Shown here: one piece after another, positions 1 through 10,074 of the stretch
How the letters are laid out: each line of letters opens with the position of its first letter
How positions within the stretch are numbered: the first letter of the stretch is position 1
Assembly (NCBI GenBank): GCA_014904845.1
Contig: MU119914.1
Coordinates: 1 to 13,022 of the forward strand
DNA length: 13,022 nt
Direction: 5' to 3'
From: Acephala macrosclerotiorum
Taxonomy: Eukaryota; Ascomycota; Leotiomycetes; Helotiales; Mollisiaceae
The notes under the pieces: model-generated
What the model was told of the DNA's origin: nothing
The model's input: the letters and a program-made list of their open reading frames with translations, nothing else
Database searches by the model: none
Position numbers and translations under genes: made by a program

Positions 1-553
1 TAAAATTTAATAAAATAATTTAAAAATATAAATTATAAAAAAAAATATAAATATAAATATAAATTTTATTAATAATAAATTATAATAAATTATTTAAAAA
101 TAAAAAAATAAAAAAATAAATAATATTTTAAATATAATTAAATATAAAATTTTATTAATTTTAAAAAACGTAATATAATTTATATAATTTATTATATTAT
201 TAATATTAAAATTAAATTTTTTTTTATAAATAATAAATTATATAAAAAAATAAAAAAAATTATATTAATATAAATAATTAAAATAAAATAAAAATTAATA
301 AATAAATATAAAAAATTTAAAAAAAAAATTCGTTTAATAATTTATTAAATAAATTAATAATAAATAAAAATTCTTTTTATAATATTTAATATATATTTTA
401 TTTTATAAATCTCGTAAAATTTTTTTATAAAAAATTATAAAATTTTCAATTTTTAATTTAAACGTTTTATAAATATTTAAAATTAATATAATTATTAAAA
501 TAAAATTTTAAATTTTATCGAATAATAAATTAATAAATTAATAAATTTTTTAT

Positions 554-574
554 TATTTAAAATAAAAACGTATT
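554..574 (+). repeat. 21-bp direct repeat, copy 1 (matches 881-901)
   Basis: The 21 bases here, ending in AAAAACGTATT, recur without mismatch at 881-901, 327 bp downstream. Each copy contains a CG, which makes coincidence less likely than for a pure A/T word of the same length. It belongs to the same diverged repeat family as 617-724 and 793-867. Function unknown; probably remains of a duplicated sequence. Confidence 0.5.
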
Positions 575-616
575 ATAAAATTTTATATTATTAAAAATCT
601 TTTTTTAAAACTTTTC

Positions 617-724
617 TTTTTTATATTAAATTATTATAATTGATTTAATTAATTTAAATTAATTTATTTAATATATAATTTTAAAAAAAAAAATTTTAAA
701 TTTTTTTTTAAAATTATATAATTA
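617..724 (+). repeat. Diverged direct repeat, upstream copy
   Basis: Bases 617-653 align with 793-829 over 37 bp without gaps. Thirty-five positions match, and the two mismatches are T637 against C813 and G642 against A818. The later block 693-724 aligns with 835-867 with one extra A in the downstream copy and one substitution, T719 against C862. An 18-bp block at 668-685 also matches 825-842, but that overlaps the first alignment, so the copies differ by an internal length change. All three substitutions in these aligned parts are transitions of the C/T or G/A type. Confidence 0.55.
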
Positions 725-792
725 AATTAAAAAAAATTTTATAATTAAAAATTTTAATATTTAAAATATTTTTTTTTTTTTTAAAATTTTCA

Positions 793-867
793 TTTTTTAT
801 ATTAAATTATTACAATTAATTTAATTAATATATAATTTTAAATTTTTTTTTAAAAATTATACAATTA
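793..867 (+). repeat. Diverged direct repeat, downstream copy
   Basis: This is the shorter partner of 617-724, offset by 176 bp at its left part and about 142 bp at its right part, so one copy gained or lost about 34 bp. It keeps C at 813 and 862 where the upstream copy has T, and has A at 818 where the upstream copy has G. Neither copy is consistently the less mutated one. It is followed at 881-901 by the second copy of the 21-bp repeat. Confidence 0.55.
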
Positions 868-880
868 TAAAAATATTTAA

Positions 881-901
881 TATTTAAAATAAAAACGTAT
901 T
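881..901 (+). repeat. 21-bp direct repeat, copy 2 (matches 554-574)
   Basis: Exact second copy of the 21-bp element at 554-574, including its CG. It lies just after the downstream copy of the larger diverged repeat, which suggests a tandem array of roughly 140-180 bp units that has since diverged. Confidence 0.5.
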
Positions 902-1150
902 TAAAAATTTATAATTATAATTTTTATTAAATACGATTATATTTTATTAATTTACGTAATAACGAATTAATAAAATTATTTAAAATTTAAAATTTAATAA
1001 TATTTAATTAAATTTTAATTTATTTATAAATTTTATATAATTTAAATTAATTAATAAATTGTAATTATAAATAAAATATAAAATATATAATAATTATTTT
1101 TTAAAAAAAAATAAAATTAAAATAATATAATAAATAATTATAAATAATAA

Positions 1151-1183
1151 ATATATATATATATATATATAATTATTATTATT
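1151..1183. repeat. (AT)10 microsatellite followed by (ATT)4
   Basis: Ten AT dinucleotides occupy 1151-1170, followed by four ATT triplets at 1172-1183. It is an ordinary simple repeat in a background that is nearly all A and T, with no regulatory meaning that I can support. Confidence 0.8.
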
Positions 1184-1289
1184 AAATTTAAATATAATAA
1201 TTTTATTATAAAAAATATTAATAATATTAAAATACTCGAATATATTAATATATTACGTTTAATAATCGTAATTTTTACGTATTAAATAT

Positions 1290-2430
1290 AAAAATTGTTG
1301 ATTGTTTAAAGAATTAAATTAAAAATCGAAAGTATTAATATACTTTCAAATTTTACACTATTTCTCCTTAGTTAAAATACGTAATAAGTACGTGTATATA
1401 TCTCAATACTAGTAATCTTTATTTTTGTAGTAAAAATTCAATTTACTTTTTAATGTAATTTTTTATTCAATCGTAAACTCAATAAATAATCTCATAATCT
1501 AAAAATTTAATACTTATAAAACGATTATGAAAATCGCTCGTTCAAAAAAAAAAAAATAAAAAATCTTATAATTATATTAATTACATTATAAACTTCTCAT
1601 AAAATTACAATTTTTCTATATAATACTAATTAAACAATTTTTAAAAAAAGAAAAATTTATTTTAAAACAAAAAATATTTTTTAATTTCAATATTTCGTAT
1701 TATATTTTTTTTTTTTTCTATTATAAAAAAGTAATAAAATACAAAATAAAAAAATTCAATTATAAATTAATTCGTTTTAATCAATAGATTAAATTTATTC
1801 GAAGTAATTTGTAATTCGTAAATCAATCAATTAATTAATTAAAATAGAAATAAAAAAAGTTATTAATTAATTTATAGTAAACGAAAACTTTTTATATATT
1901 AAAAAACACGTAATTAATACTATTTTCGAAATTAATTATTTACAAAAATTTTTAAAAAAAAAGTATATAATTTTATTATAATCGTTTTTTTATATAATAA
2001 ACTCGTTTTAAATCTCGAAGAAAAAAACTAAAAAAAAAAAAAAAATTTACTTTAAACAAAAAATTTAAAACTTAAAATTTTTCAAATTATTATTATTTTT
2101 TTTTAAAAATTTAATAATCTTTTCAATATTTCTATCAATATTAAACTTTTTTATAATTTATTTTCTTTTTTCTTTAAAATTTAATAAAAAAAAAAAAAGT
2201 AAACAAATTTTAAATACAAATTTATTATCAAAAATAATTAAATACTTTTAATTATTTTTTATAAGTACTATTAATTTTTTAATCTCGCATTTAAAAAAAA
2301 ATTTATTACTAAAAATTTTTTTTATTTTTTTTATTTCAAAATATTGAAAAATTAATTTAATTTAAATTACAATTTGTTTTTATTAATAAATATACAAATA
2401 TTTATTATTAAACGAGTTTTAATAATTTAA
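1290..2430. other. Gene-free segment in which C exceeds G on the + strand
   Basis: After a mixed patch at about 1290-1440, isolated C becomes common, mostly before A or T, while isolated G is scarce. G occurs largely within CG, AG or TG at low frequency, with another mixed patch near 1800-1870. No open frame stands out. In the C-to-T reading this means the minus strand lost more of its C than the plus strand. A second C-rich patch lies at 2100-2330, before G becomes the commoner base from about 2440. I see no RNA gene or gene in this interval. Confidence 0.55.
1328..1347. repeat. Short inverted repeat, 8-bp arms
   Basis: GAAAGTAT at 1328-1335 is followed by TAAT and then ATACTTTC at 1340-1347, a perfect 8-bp inverted repeat with a 4-base loop. 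It contains G and C in both arms, unlike most chance palindromes here, which are pure A/T. It has no T-run placed as in an intrinsic terminator and no neighbouring gene, so no function is assigned. Confidence 0.45.
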
Positions 2431-2433
2431 TTA

Positions 2434-2757
2434 TTAAAAAATTTTATATCGGATAATAAAGTAGTTTAAAAGTTTCGCGTAATAAATTATATTGAAAATT
2501 GTATCAATTTTTTCAAATTGAATACTATTGAGAAAAAATTTGTTATTAGAAAGTTTTTGAAATCGATTTTCGAAAAAAATTCGAAGTTTATTATAAATTT
2601 CTTTGAATTTCTCGTAAGTAATATTATCGATAATTTTTTCGCTAATATTAACAAGTATTAAACTTACGAAAAATGAAATAAAAGAATTAAAGTTCTTGAA
2701 ATTCTCGACGTATTTTCGATCGATAAAAGTTTTTATTTTGTAGATATACAATTTCAA
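2434..2757 (-). pseudogene. 107-codon open frame in the G+C peak; possible mutated coding relic, unrecognised
   Basis: I do not recognise this protein. The frame opens at TTG (2755-2757) and ends at TAA (2434-2436); it has no ATG, so it is unlikely to be an intact gene. The product has no Gly, Pro, Trp, His or Cys and a single Ala (residue 94), and is rich in Phe, Ile, Lys and Asn. All four Arg (14, 59, 65, 103) use CGN codons and none AGR, and six of nine Asp/Glu (13, 18, 40, 44, 49, 63) follow a C and so lie in CpG. That pattern is expected if coding-strand G outside CpG had largely become A, as C-to-T change on the + strand would cause. Residues about 48-69 could form an amphipathic helix. 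There is no signal peptide or membrane segment. It coincides with the window's highest G+C (about 20%). A chance open frame remains quite possible. Confidence 0.25.
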
Positions 2758-3966
2758 TTTTTAAAATTCTTTTTTTATAATATTTAATTGAATTTATTTT
2801 AAGAGATTTTCAATTAAAATTCGATTTTTAGTATTAAAAAAAAGATTTATTCAAGTAGTTTTTTTTAAAAAATTGAAATAATTAATTTATTGTTTTTTTA
2901 TAATCGTTAAATCGCGAATAAATTATTTGAAATTTACTAAAAAAAAAAAACTCAACGTATAATAAGTTTGAATTTTGAAATATATTTATTTTTTTTTCGT
3001 AGAAAAATTGATTAATTTTATTGTTTTAATAAAATTTAATAAATTAAAAAAAAATAACGAGATAAAAGAAATAGTTTTTAAAAAGTCGATAAAATAATAA
3101 TTATAATCTAAAATTCGTTTATAAGAATTGGACGATAAAAAGAAAATACGTATTATATAAAAAAAAAAATTTATTAGAAAAAGTTCGTTAATAATAGAAT
3201 TTTAGTATATTAATTTTTTTGAAAAGAAATAATAAAATTTTTTTTTTTTTCGTTTATTTAAAAAAATTTTATAAAATAAAAATTATTGTAATTTTTAAAT
3301 CAATAAACGGTTTAATCGAAGAAATAAAAATAAAAACGATAAAAATTTGTAAAAATTGAAATCGATTTTTTGTTAGCGTTTTCTATTTATATTGAAAAAT
3401 AGTAAAAATATTTATAAATTAAAAACGAGTATTAAAATGGATTTAAATAAGTTGAAATTTTTTTTTTTAATGTATAATTTATAAATTTTAAACAATTGTA
3501 TTTTTATAATTTTAATTTATTTTTTATTGTTTTTAAAATATAAATTGAAATTTTCGTAAAACGTTATACAATAAATTCGATAAAATTGTTTAGTAAACAA
3601 GTATTTGTAAGTATTGTAAATAGTATTTAGAATTTTAACGCGATTAATAAAATTTAAAGTATTAAAAAAAATAATGTTTAATTTTTAAGTATTGTTTATA
3701 TTATATGTATAATCAATTATCGAGTATATATTATTTGATTAAAGTTTGTAAATTGATCGAAATAAAATAGTATTAAATTACGATAAAATAATAATAATTT
3801 TGTGTTTTTTTAATATAAATATAAATATATTGTAACATTTTTTATTATTAGTAGTAGATTTTTTGAATTTGATTGATATAGAAATTGAAACGGAAAAAAA
3901 AGTAAATCGAAAAATTCGAGAGATTTGAAAAATCTGAGAAAGTAAAAAATTTTGTATAGAAAAATT

Positions 3967-4020
3967 AATAATAATAATATTGTTATTATTGTTATCGTCG
4001 TTGTTATTGTTATTATTAGT
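3967..4020 (+). repeat. Imperfect trinucleotide tract, (AAT)4 then thirteen RTY triplets
   Basis: Four AAT triplets (3967-3978) lead into thirteen consecutive triplets of the form A/G-T-T/C (3979-4017), a mix of ATT, GTT, ATC and GTC, ending in AGT. If C had been replaced by T on this strand, GTT and ATT could descend from GCN and ACN, so a former Ala/Thr-rich or Gln/Ser-type coding repeat is one explanation. Read on the minus strand the tract gives Asn and Asp codons. A decayed microsatellite with no coding history is equally possible. A shorter similar tract lies at 7472-7498. Confidence 0.6.
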
Positions 4021-4113
4021 TAATAGAGTTGATTAGAGAAATGAGATATTAATATTAGTAGTTTTTTGAGATTTAATATTTCGAATATTTATATTATTAA
4101 TAGCGATAATCGA

Positions 4114-4407
4114 TTATTTTTTAGATTTATTCGTAAAGATTAAAAAAAGTTTTTTAATATATTTTTCAATTATTAAAAGTTTATAAAAATAAAAAATAAA
4201 ATGTAATTCTTTTAAATTTGTTTTATTTAAATTTGTAATTATTAGATTGCTATTTGCATTTTTTAAGTATATTAATACTTTTTTATAATCGATAAATCGA
4301 AAAAATATTTTTATAAATAATATATTACAAATTTTATTTTTTTCGATAATAATTATATTAATAATTTTAATAATTTCACGAAACGTAAAACGTTTTATAC
4401 GAAATAT
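4114..4407 (-). pseudogene. 97-codon stop-free stretch, possible coding relic, unrecognised
   Basis: Reading down from 4407, 97 codons pass before TAA at 4114-4116; the stretch is bounded upstream by TAA at 4408-4410. Over 4141-4380 the other two minus-strand frames contain about ten and nine stops, so this frame stands out locally. It has no ATG or TTG start and no Gly, Pro, Trp or Met, and is dominated by Ile, Lys, Asn and Phe. It lies in the same codon register as the open frame at 2434-2757. The codon-aligned frame on the + strand is also free of stops at 4321-4560 but has seven at 4201-4320. My rough estimate is that one such stretch could arise by chance in a window of this size, so treat it as a hint only. 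No family match is recognised. Confidence 0.15.
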
Positions 4408-5601
4408 TTATTCGAGTTTTTAGTATATATATTTGTTGTAAAATCTATCAATAGAATTTTTAATAAATTGTTAAAATATTTAAACTCGAAAAAAAATTTT
4501 TTAATTATAATATTTAAATATATTATTGAAAGTTTTAATCAAATTAAATTAAATTTATTAAAGTACAATACGCAATTTTTTAATTTTATTTATTTTAAAA
4601 AAAAATTTTTTATTTAAAATTGTATATTATTTTAAGATTTTTTTAGAAAATTTTAAAATAATATTATTTTTAATTTTCTTTTTTTATTTAATTAAAAGTT
4701 TTTTTATTACGTTTTTGATTTTTATAAATTTATTATTAATATTATTAATTGTAATTACTTTTTTTTCAAATAGTAATTTATTGATAATTTTTTATAAATT
4801 ATTGAGATTGCGTTATACGATTTATATAAACGTATTATAATTATTTTCGTTTTGTTTTTTGTATATAAAATTCGTATTTTCGAAGTTTAATAAAATATAA
4901 TAATAATATCGTAAAAGTTTCGAGAGTAAAAATTAGAATTGTAAAATTTGTACGTAGAAAAGCAATGTAATAAATTGATCGAATTTTGAAAATAGAAAAC
5001 GTGTAAATTTGAAAAGAAGAAATTTATTAATAAAATCGAAAAAAGTTATAAATTTTTATATTTGTAAAAAGATTATATAAGAAAAGTAAATAAATATTTT
5101 TGTGTTTTGAATAATTGAAAATTGCGAAATTTGTTTATTTTTGTAGAAAAGATTTTTAAAGCGTATTAGTATATGTAATTGAAATATTATAATATTAATT
5201 TCGAATAAAAAATTTTGAAAGTTTTAAGTAAATAATTTTATATTAATTTTTTATAAAACGTATTAAATGAATTTTAAAAGAAAAGAAATAAAGAAAATAA
5301 ATATTTATAGATTGTTTTTGTAAAAAAAGTATATATAAATTTTTGAAAAAAATTGTTATAAAGTATTCAAATGAATAAAGTATATTCGATTGATAGAATT
5401 GTTTATATATAAAGTAATACAAATTAGAATTTTAAAGAAATGAAAAAAAAAAAAATAATATTGAAAAGAAATTGTAATTTTTAAATTGATATAAAATTGA
5501 AAAATTGTAATTGAAAAGTTTTAAAAAAGAAAAAAAAAAGAATTAAAAAAAGTTTTTTTATAAATTATAGTAAATATTGTATTAATAAATGTTTGTATAA
5601 T

Positions 5602-5631
5602 TTAAATGTAATTAAATGTAATTGAAATGTA
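5602..5631 (+). repeat. Three tandem 10-bp units
   Basis: TTAAATGTAA occurs twice in a row (5602-5611, 5612-5621), followed by the related TTGAAATGTA (5622-5631). It directly precedes the inverted repeat at 5635-5654. Related words with AAATGTTT recur around 5657-5680, giving a small degenerate cluster. No function can be assigned. Confidence 0.5.
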
Positions 5632-5634
5632 TTT

Positions 5635-5654
5635 AAATATATCGAGATATATTT
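5635..5654. repeat. Perfect inverted repeat, 9-bp arms around GA
   Basis: AAATATATC at 5635-5643 is followed by GA and then GATATATTT at 5646-5654, an exact inverted repeat with a 2-base centre. The centre contains a CG. It could be a protein-binding palindrome or a chance product of very low sequence complexity; no gene lies beside it. Confidence 0.45.
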
Positions 5655-5882
5655 GAAAATGTTTAAATATATTAAAAAATGTTTTTTATAGATTTTAAAA
5701 ATTAAAGTTTTTTAAAATTTTTTAAAGAAAAAAAAAGTAATACAATTTCGTTTTTCTATATAATAAAATTGTTTTGATTATAATAAAAAAAAATAGAGTT
5801 TTCAAAACGTGAATAGAATTTGTTAAAATAAATAAAAATATTTTAAAAAAAATCGATAAAAAAATAAAATTATTATAAATAG

Positions 5883-5914
5883 AAAAAAAAAAAAAAAAAA
5901 TTTTAAAAAAAAAA
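5883..5914 (+). repeat. Long A tracts (A18, T4, A10)
   Basis: Eighteen A residues at 5883-5900, four T, then ten A at 5905-5914, followed by T5 and a small inverted repeat CGATT/AATCG at 5920-5933. The 18-base A run is the longest homopolymer I noticed in the window. It could be the old poly(A) tail of a retrotransposed copy, but no target-site duplication or adjoining coding body was identified, so it is recorded only as a homopolymer tract. Confidence 0.6.
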
Positions 5915-7471
5915 TTTTTCGATTAAAAAATCGTTATTATTTCGAAGTTTAATAAAAAATTTTTATTTATTTAATTTTTAAAAAATCGTATATATTTGTT
6001 TTTTTCGATTTTATTAAATTTAAAAATACGAATTACAATTTTAATTCTTTTTTCAATTTTTTAAGTATTTTATTTATTACGAAATTTTTTAATCGCTTTT
6101 TTTTTTATATTTGTATTTTTATTATCGTTAAAATTAACGAATTTAATAATATTTTCGTTTTTATTATTATTTAGAGAATTTTAGTATTTATTTTTTTTAA
6201 TGAATTTTTTTAAACGATTTTTAGTATATAATCTTCGAATTATTATTTCGTTTATTTTTTCGAATAAATAATTTTTTTTTAATTAATTTATTTGACGAAT
6301 TCGATATAAACTCAATTATTTATACAATAATTTAATATTTTTAAATATATTTTAATTAATAAATTTAATATTATATATTAAAATGAAATTTTTTTTTTGA
6401 ATTGATTTTTTTTGTATTTGATAACGAGTATTGAAATATGTTTGATTTTATTTACGATTGTATTTTTTTTTCAATTTCGATTTTTTTATATTTTTATTTC
6501 GTATTTTAATTTATTTGGTTTTTAATTTAAGAAGTTTTATTTGATTATATATTTTGTTTCAATTAAAAGTTTTTCAAGTAAAGAATCGAATTTTAATAAA
6601 TAAAACAATTTTTTTACTATAGATTATATAAAATAGTATATATTTAATTAGTTTATAAATAGTCGTTCGATTCGTAAAAAGAATAATTAATAAGTATTTT
6701 AATCAATTTTTTTTATTTTTTTTTATTAAAATAATTAATATAATAATAATAAATTGATATTTTTATTCAATTATTTTATTTATTTTCGAATTATATATAG
6801 AAATAGTAATTCGTTTGATTTTGAATTTGTTTAATTTTTTGATAATAATTTTTTTAAATTCGAGTTTTTTGTTCAATTTTATATAATTGAAAACGTCGTA
6901 TTTATAAATGATATTATTATAAATAAATTTGATAATTTTTTTAAAAGTTGAATTTTTTATTGATTTGATTTTAATTTAATCGAAAAAATTATTTCGTATT
7001 ATAATTAAACTATCGAATATTTTATATTGTAAGAGTTTAATTATATTTATTTTAATGTAATAAAATAATAAAATTATTTTTTAAAAATATAAAATTTTTT
7101 CGTGTTTTTTTTTGTTTTTGTATTAATAATTACTATAATTTACTATAAAATTTCGAACGTTTTCGTAGTATTTTTTCTAATAATATTAATTAATTATTCA
7201 ATAATAAATACTTTTTTTTTCAAATATATTCGAATTTATTATATAATTCAATTATGATTATTATATATTATTTTAAATCGTTTAAAATAAGTCGAGATAA
7301 ATAAGATTTAATAGTATTTTTTTATAATATTTTATTTCGAATATTGTAATCAATAAATTTTCGAATTAATTTGTAGAATTTTATTTTTGAAAATTATTTT
7401 AATTGTTTTAAAATTGTTAAATATTAAGTAATATTTTGAGAATAGTTCGAATAATTATTATTAAAAGAAAG

Positions 7472-7498
7472 AATAATATTATTGTCGTTATTATTGTT
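7472..7498 (+). repeat. Short trinucleotide tract resembling 3967-4020
   Basis: AATAAT leads into seven RTY triplets (7478-7498: ATT, ATT, GTC, GTT, ATT, ATT, GTT), followed by TAATAG. The tract at 3967-4020 also has AAT units, a GTC-GTT core and a TTAATAG follow-on. The likeness may mark two diverged copies of one sequence 3.5 kb apart or two independent microsatellites. Confidence 0.45.
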
Positions 7499-7919
7499 TA
7501 ATAGTTTATTAATTTTAAAAAGAGTAATTAATACGATATATATAGAAAATATAATCGATATCGAAAATTGAAAATTAAAAATATTGAGTTTAAAATTTTT
7601 TTTTTAAATTTGATTTAATAATTCAAGTAAATATTTTTGTTTTATATATTTATTTTTAATTATAAACAGTTTATTTTCAATTTTTCGATTAATTTTGCGT
7701 TTTTTGATCGAGATTAAAATTATTTTAATATAATCAAATTCGATTACAATAAATTTATCGATATTTTTTTTTTTTTTTAAATTGTCGTTTTTTATTTGCG
7801 ATTTTTTAAATAATTCGTTTATAGTAATATAAATACTTTTTTTAATATATTTAATTTCGAAATCGAATAATCGTATTTAAACGAATTAACGAATAATTAA
7901 AACGCTAAAAAAAATTTAT

Positions 7920-9100
7920 TATTACTCGATTTAATTGAACGATAAATGTATTAACGTTCGTCTCAAAAATAAAATAAATACTATATAATCAAAACTATAA
8001 TTTGCAAAAACATTTCAAAATTTTTTAATATTTTTTTTTTGTATTATAATTTTACTTAATAATATTTCAAAATTTTAATTCGTATCGAATTACTCGTTTT
8101 CGTTTTTTATCGTTATATTAATCGAATATTTTTTTATACTTTTATTAATTAATATCGACATTTAAAATAATCATTTTCTATTTATTAATAAAATCGTAAT
8201 AAATTTTACAAAATACTAAAACCGTCGTAAATTTATTTTATAAAAATATTATAGTAATTTTCTACTTTTTTTTCTATTCGAAAAATTCGTTTTTTCTAAT
8301 CAATCAATATAATAACTCAATAATAATATTAAAATATTGAATCTATATTTTATAATAAATACAAATTTTAATAAAAATTTTAATTTCAAAAATATTATTA
8401 TATTTAATTCGTTTTAAAATTTTAATAATTTTTATATTTTCAAAAAAATACTTTTTAAAACTATAAACGAAACTAATAATAACTATTTTATTCTAATAAA
8501 ATTATAATTTAAATTTTTTTAATTCGATTTAACGTTCTATTCAAATTTTAAATATATTTAAAAACAAATCAACGTATTTCTAAAAATATTAACTCGTTAT
8601 TATAATCTATATAAAAAATTTTGATTTTTATATTATTCAAAAATAATATTACAATTTTAAAAAATATATTTTTTAAAATTATTATAATAATTCGAATAAA
8701 TTAAATTATAAAATTAATTATTTTTTGAAACAATATTATTATTCATAGAAATTTTAATAAAATTATAAAAGTAATTATATTTTTATTTCAAACGTTTAAT
8801 ATAAATTGATTATATTTAAAAAAAAAAATTTATTAAAAAAACGCAAAAATATTCAATAAATTTTTCAAAAAATTTATTTATAAAAAAAAATATATTAATA
8901 TTTTTCAAAGTAATCGAATTTATTTTTATAATCGCATTAATTAATTAATAAATTCTAACGATTTTTTTCGCGATTAAAAATTATAAATTTCGATAAAAAT
9001 TATTATTTTTTTCGAGTATTTCGCGATCGAATTATTTTTAAAACATTTTTATTATAATCGAAAATAAAGTCTTAAAATAATAAAAACTCTTTTTTTATTA
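7920..9100. other. Gene-free segment in which C exceeds G on the + strand
   Basis: The G-over-C pattern reverses near 7920-7960. In 8341-8640 I counted 23 C and 7 G; six pairs form CG, leaving 17 isolated C and a single isolated G (near 8623). CpG is about eleven times its expectation from base content in that stretch. No open frame of note is present on either strand. In the C-to-T reading, this segment's minus strand was hit harder than its plus strand. I see no RNA gene or mobile-element end. Confidence 0.65.
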
Positions 9101-9109
9101 CGTCGTATA

Positions 9110-10060
9110 TTAAATTGTTTTAATGCGAATAAATGAATTAATATTTTTATAGATTTTGAAAAAAAAATTTCAATTAAATATTATTTTATCGAATATTTTT
9201 TTTTCAAATTTTTGTAATTAATTTTTAACAAATAAAAATATTAATCGTTTAAAAATAAACTATAATTTTTTTAATATCGAAATAATTCGCGACAATAAAT
9301 ATTTTGTATATTTTTTAATATACTTTTGAAATATTTTTTGTATTTTAAATTGTTCGAATTAATTTTTTCGTTTTTTAAAATTTTTTTCAATTTCGTCAAT
9401 TAAATCGATAAATTGTACTTTTTTGAATTTGAATTTATATATTGTATTAATATTTATATTAAATAGTTTTAAATTGAAATTGTTTAACAATAAAATTATT
9501 TTTTTTATTCGAATTTTTTTTTCGTTTTTATACTCGAAAATTTTTCGATTTTATTTTTTTTTAATAGAGTAAAATAATTAGCGTTTTGTATTGTTTTTCA
9601 AATATTTTCTTTTGATATTTATATTTGAAAATAGTAATACTATTATAAAAAAATATTTTTTTACTTTTTCGTCGAAAATTTTTTTATTTAAAATTTCGTT
9701 TATTTTTTTTCTATCAAAAAAAAAAAAAAAGTTTTATAGAAAATCGAAAAAAATAATTTCATTTTTTGTATTATTTTATTTGTATTTTTCTTTAAATTAA
9801 TAATATTTGTTTTAATCGTATTTATTTTATATAAAATAATATTAAAAATATTTAATAAAAAATAAAAAATAAAAAAAAATTCGTTAGAATATAAAAATTG
9901 TTTACGAATTTTAATATTATATTATTTTTTAATAATATTAATATTTAATTTCTCGCGTTATATTCTTTTTTCGATATTTTTTCGATTTAAAAATATATAC
10001 GAATATAGCGATTTTTAGTAATTTAACGTAAATAAATTTTCAAAAGAAAAATAATTATAA
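9110..10060. other. Gene-free segment, weak G excess
   Basis: After about 9100 isolated G again outnumbers isolated C, though less strongly than in 2760-7900 (for example the TTGAATTTGAA run near 9423). A 69-codon open frame at 9591-9800 on the + strand starts at TTG, is made largely of Phe, Lys and Ile, and includes a stretch of Lys from an A tract, so I do not call it a gene. Nothing else is visible. Confidence 0.5.
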
Positions 10061-10074
10061 TCGTATAAATAAAA

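Larger units (their letters stand above)
1..1290. other. Gene-free block almost devoid of both C and G
   Basis: This stretch is essentially a two-letter sequence. Positions 1-300 contain one C and one G, together in one CG near 169. Up to 1260 I counted about a dozen CG pairs and about a dozen other C or G, giving roughly 3% G+C. Of the isolated ones nearly all are C (for example near 372, 446, 599, 611, 813, 862) and only about two are G (642, about 1060). No open frame of useful length exists, because TAA occurs in every frame. I read it as the part of the window most completely drained of C on both strands. Simple AT satellite or ordinary AT-rich spacer is the alternative. The diverged direct repeats at 554-901 are its only clear internal structure. 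Confidence 0.75.
2760..7900. other. Long segment in which G exceeds C on the + strand; no identifiable gene
   Basis: Across most of this 5-kb stretch C survives almost only as CG. In 5101-5400 I counted 36 G and 6 C; five C are in CG, leaving 31 isolated G against one isolated C. GG is nearly missing too (for example near 3130, 3308, 3438, 3891 and 6515), so G has also been lost in some contexts. Mixed or C-leaning patches interrupt it near 6040-6360, 6540-6620 and 7110-7260. No frame codes for a recognisable protein. The codon register of the open frame at 2434-2757 has fewer stops than I expected over much of 2760-5900 on the minus strand, but a comparison with the other frames at 5041-5160 did not single it out. 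Confidence 0.6.

Noticed and set aside
3606..3690. Possible zinc-finger reading with Cys-x2-Cys and a later Cys on the + strand
   Set aside because: The frame contains about eight TAA/TAG within some 29 codons and is not in the register of the other stop-poor stretches; the Cys codons are TGT words frequent in this G-retaining segment.
4386..4397. 12-bp perfect palindrome TAAAACGTTTTA
   Set aside because: Short, and palindromes of this size are common in AT-rich sequence; no second copy was noticed.
5883..5914. Poly(A) tail marking a retrotransposed gene copy
   Set aside because: No target-site duplication or coding body was found beside it, and A-runs are frequent throughout the window.
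9591..9800. 69-codon open frame on the + strand
   Set aside because: Starts at TTG, no ATG, built from Phe, Lys and Ile including a Lys run from an A tract; no motif. Expected by chance in this composition.
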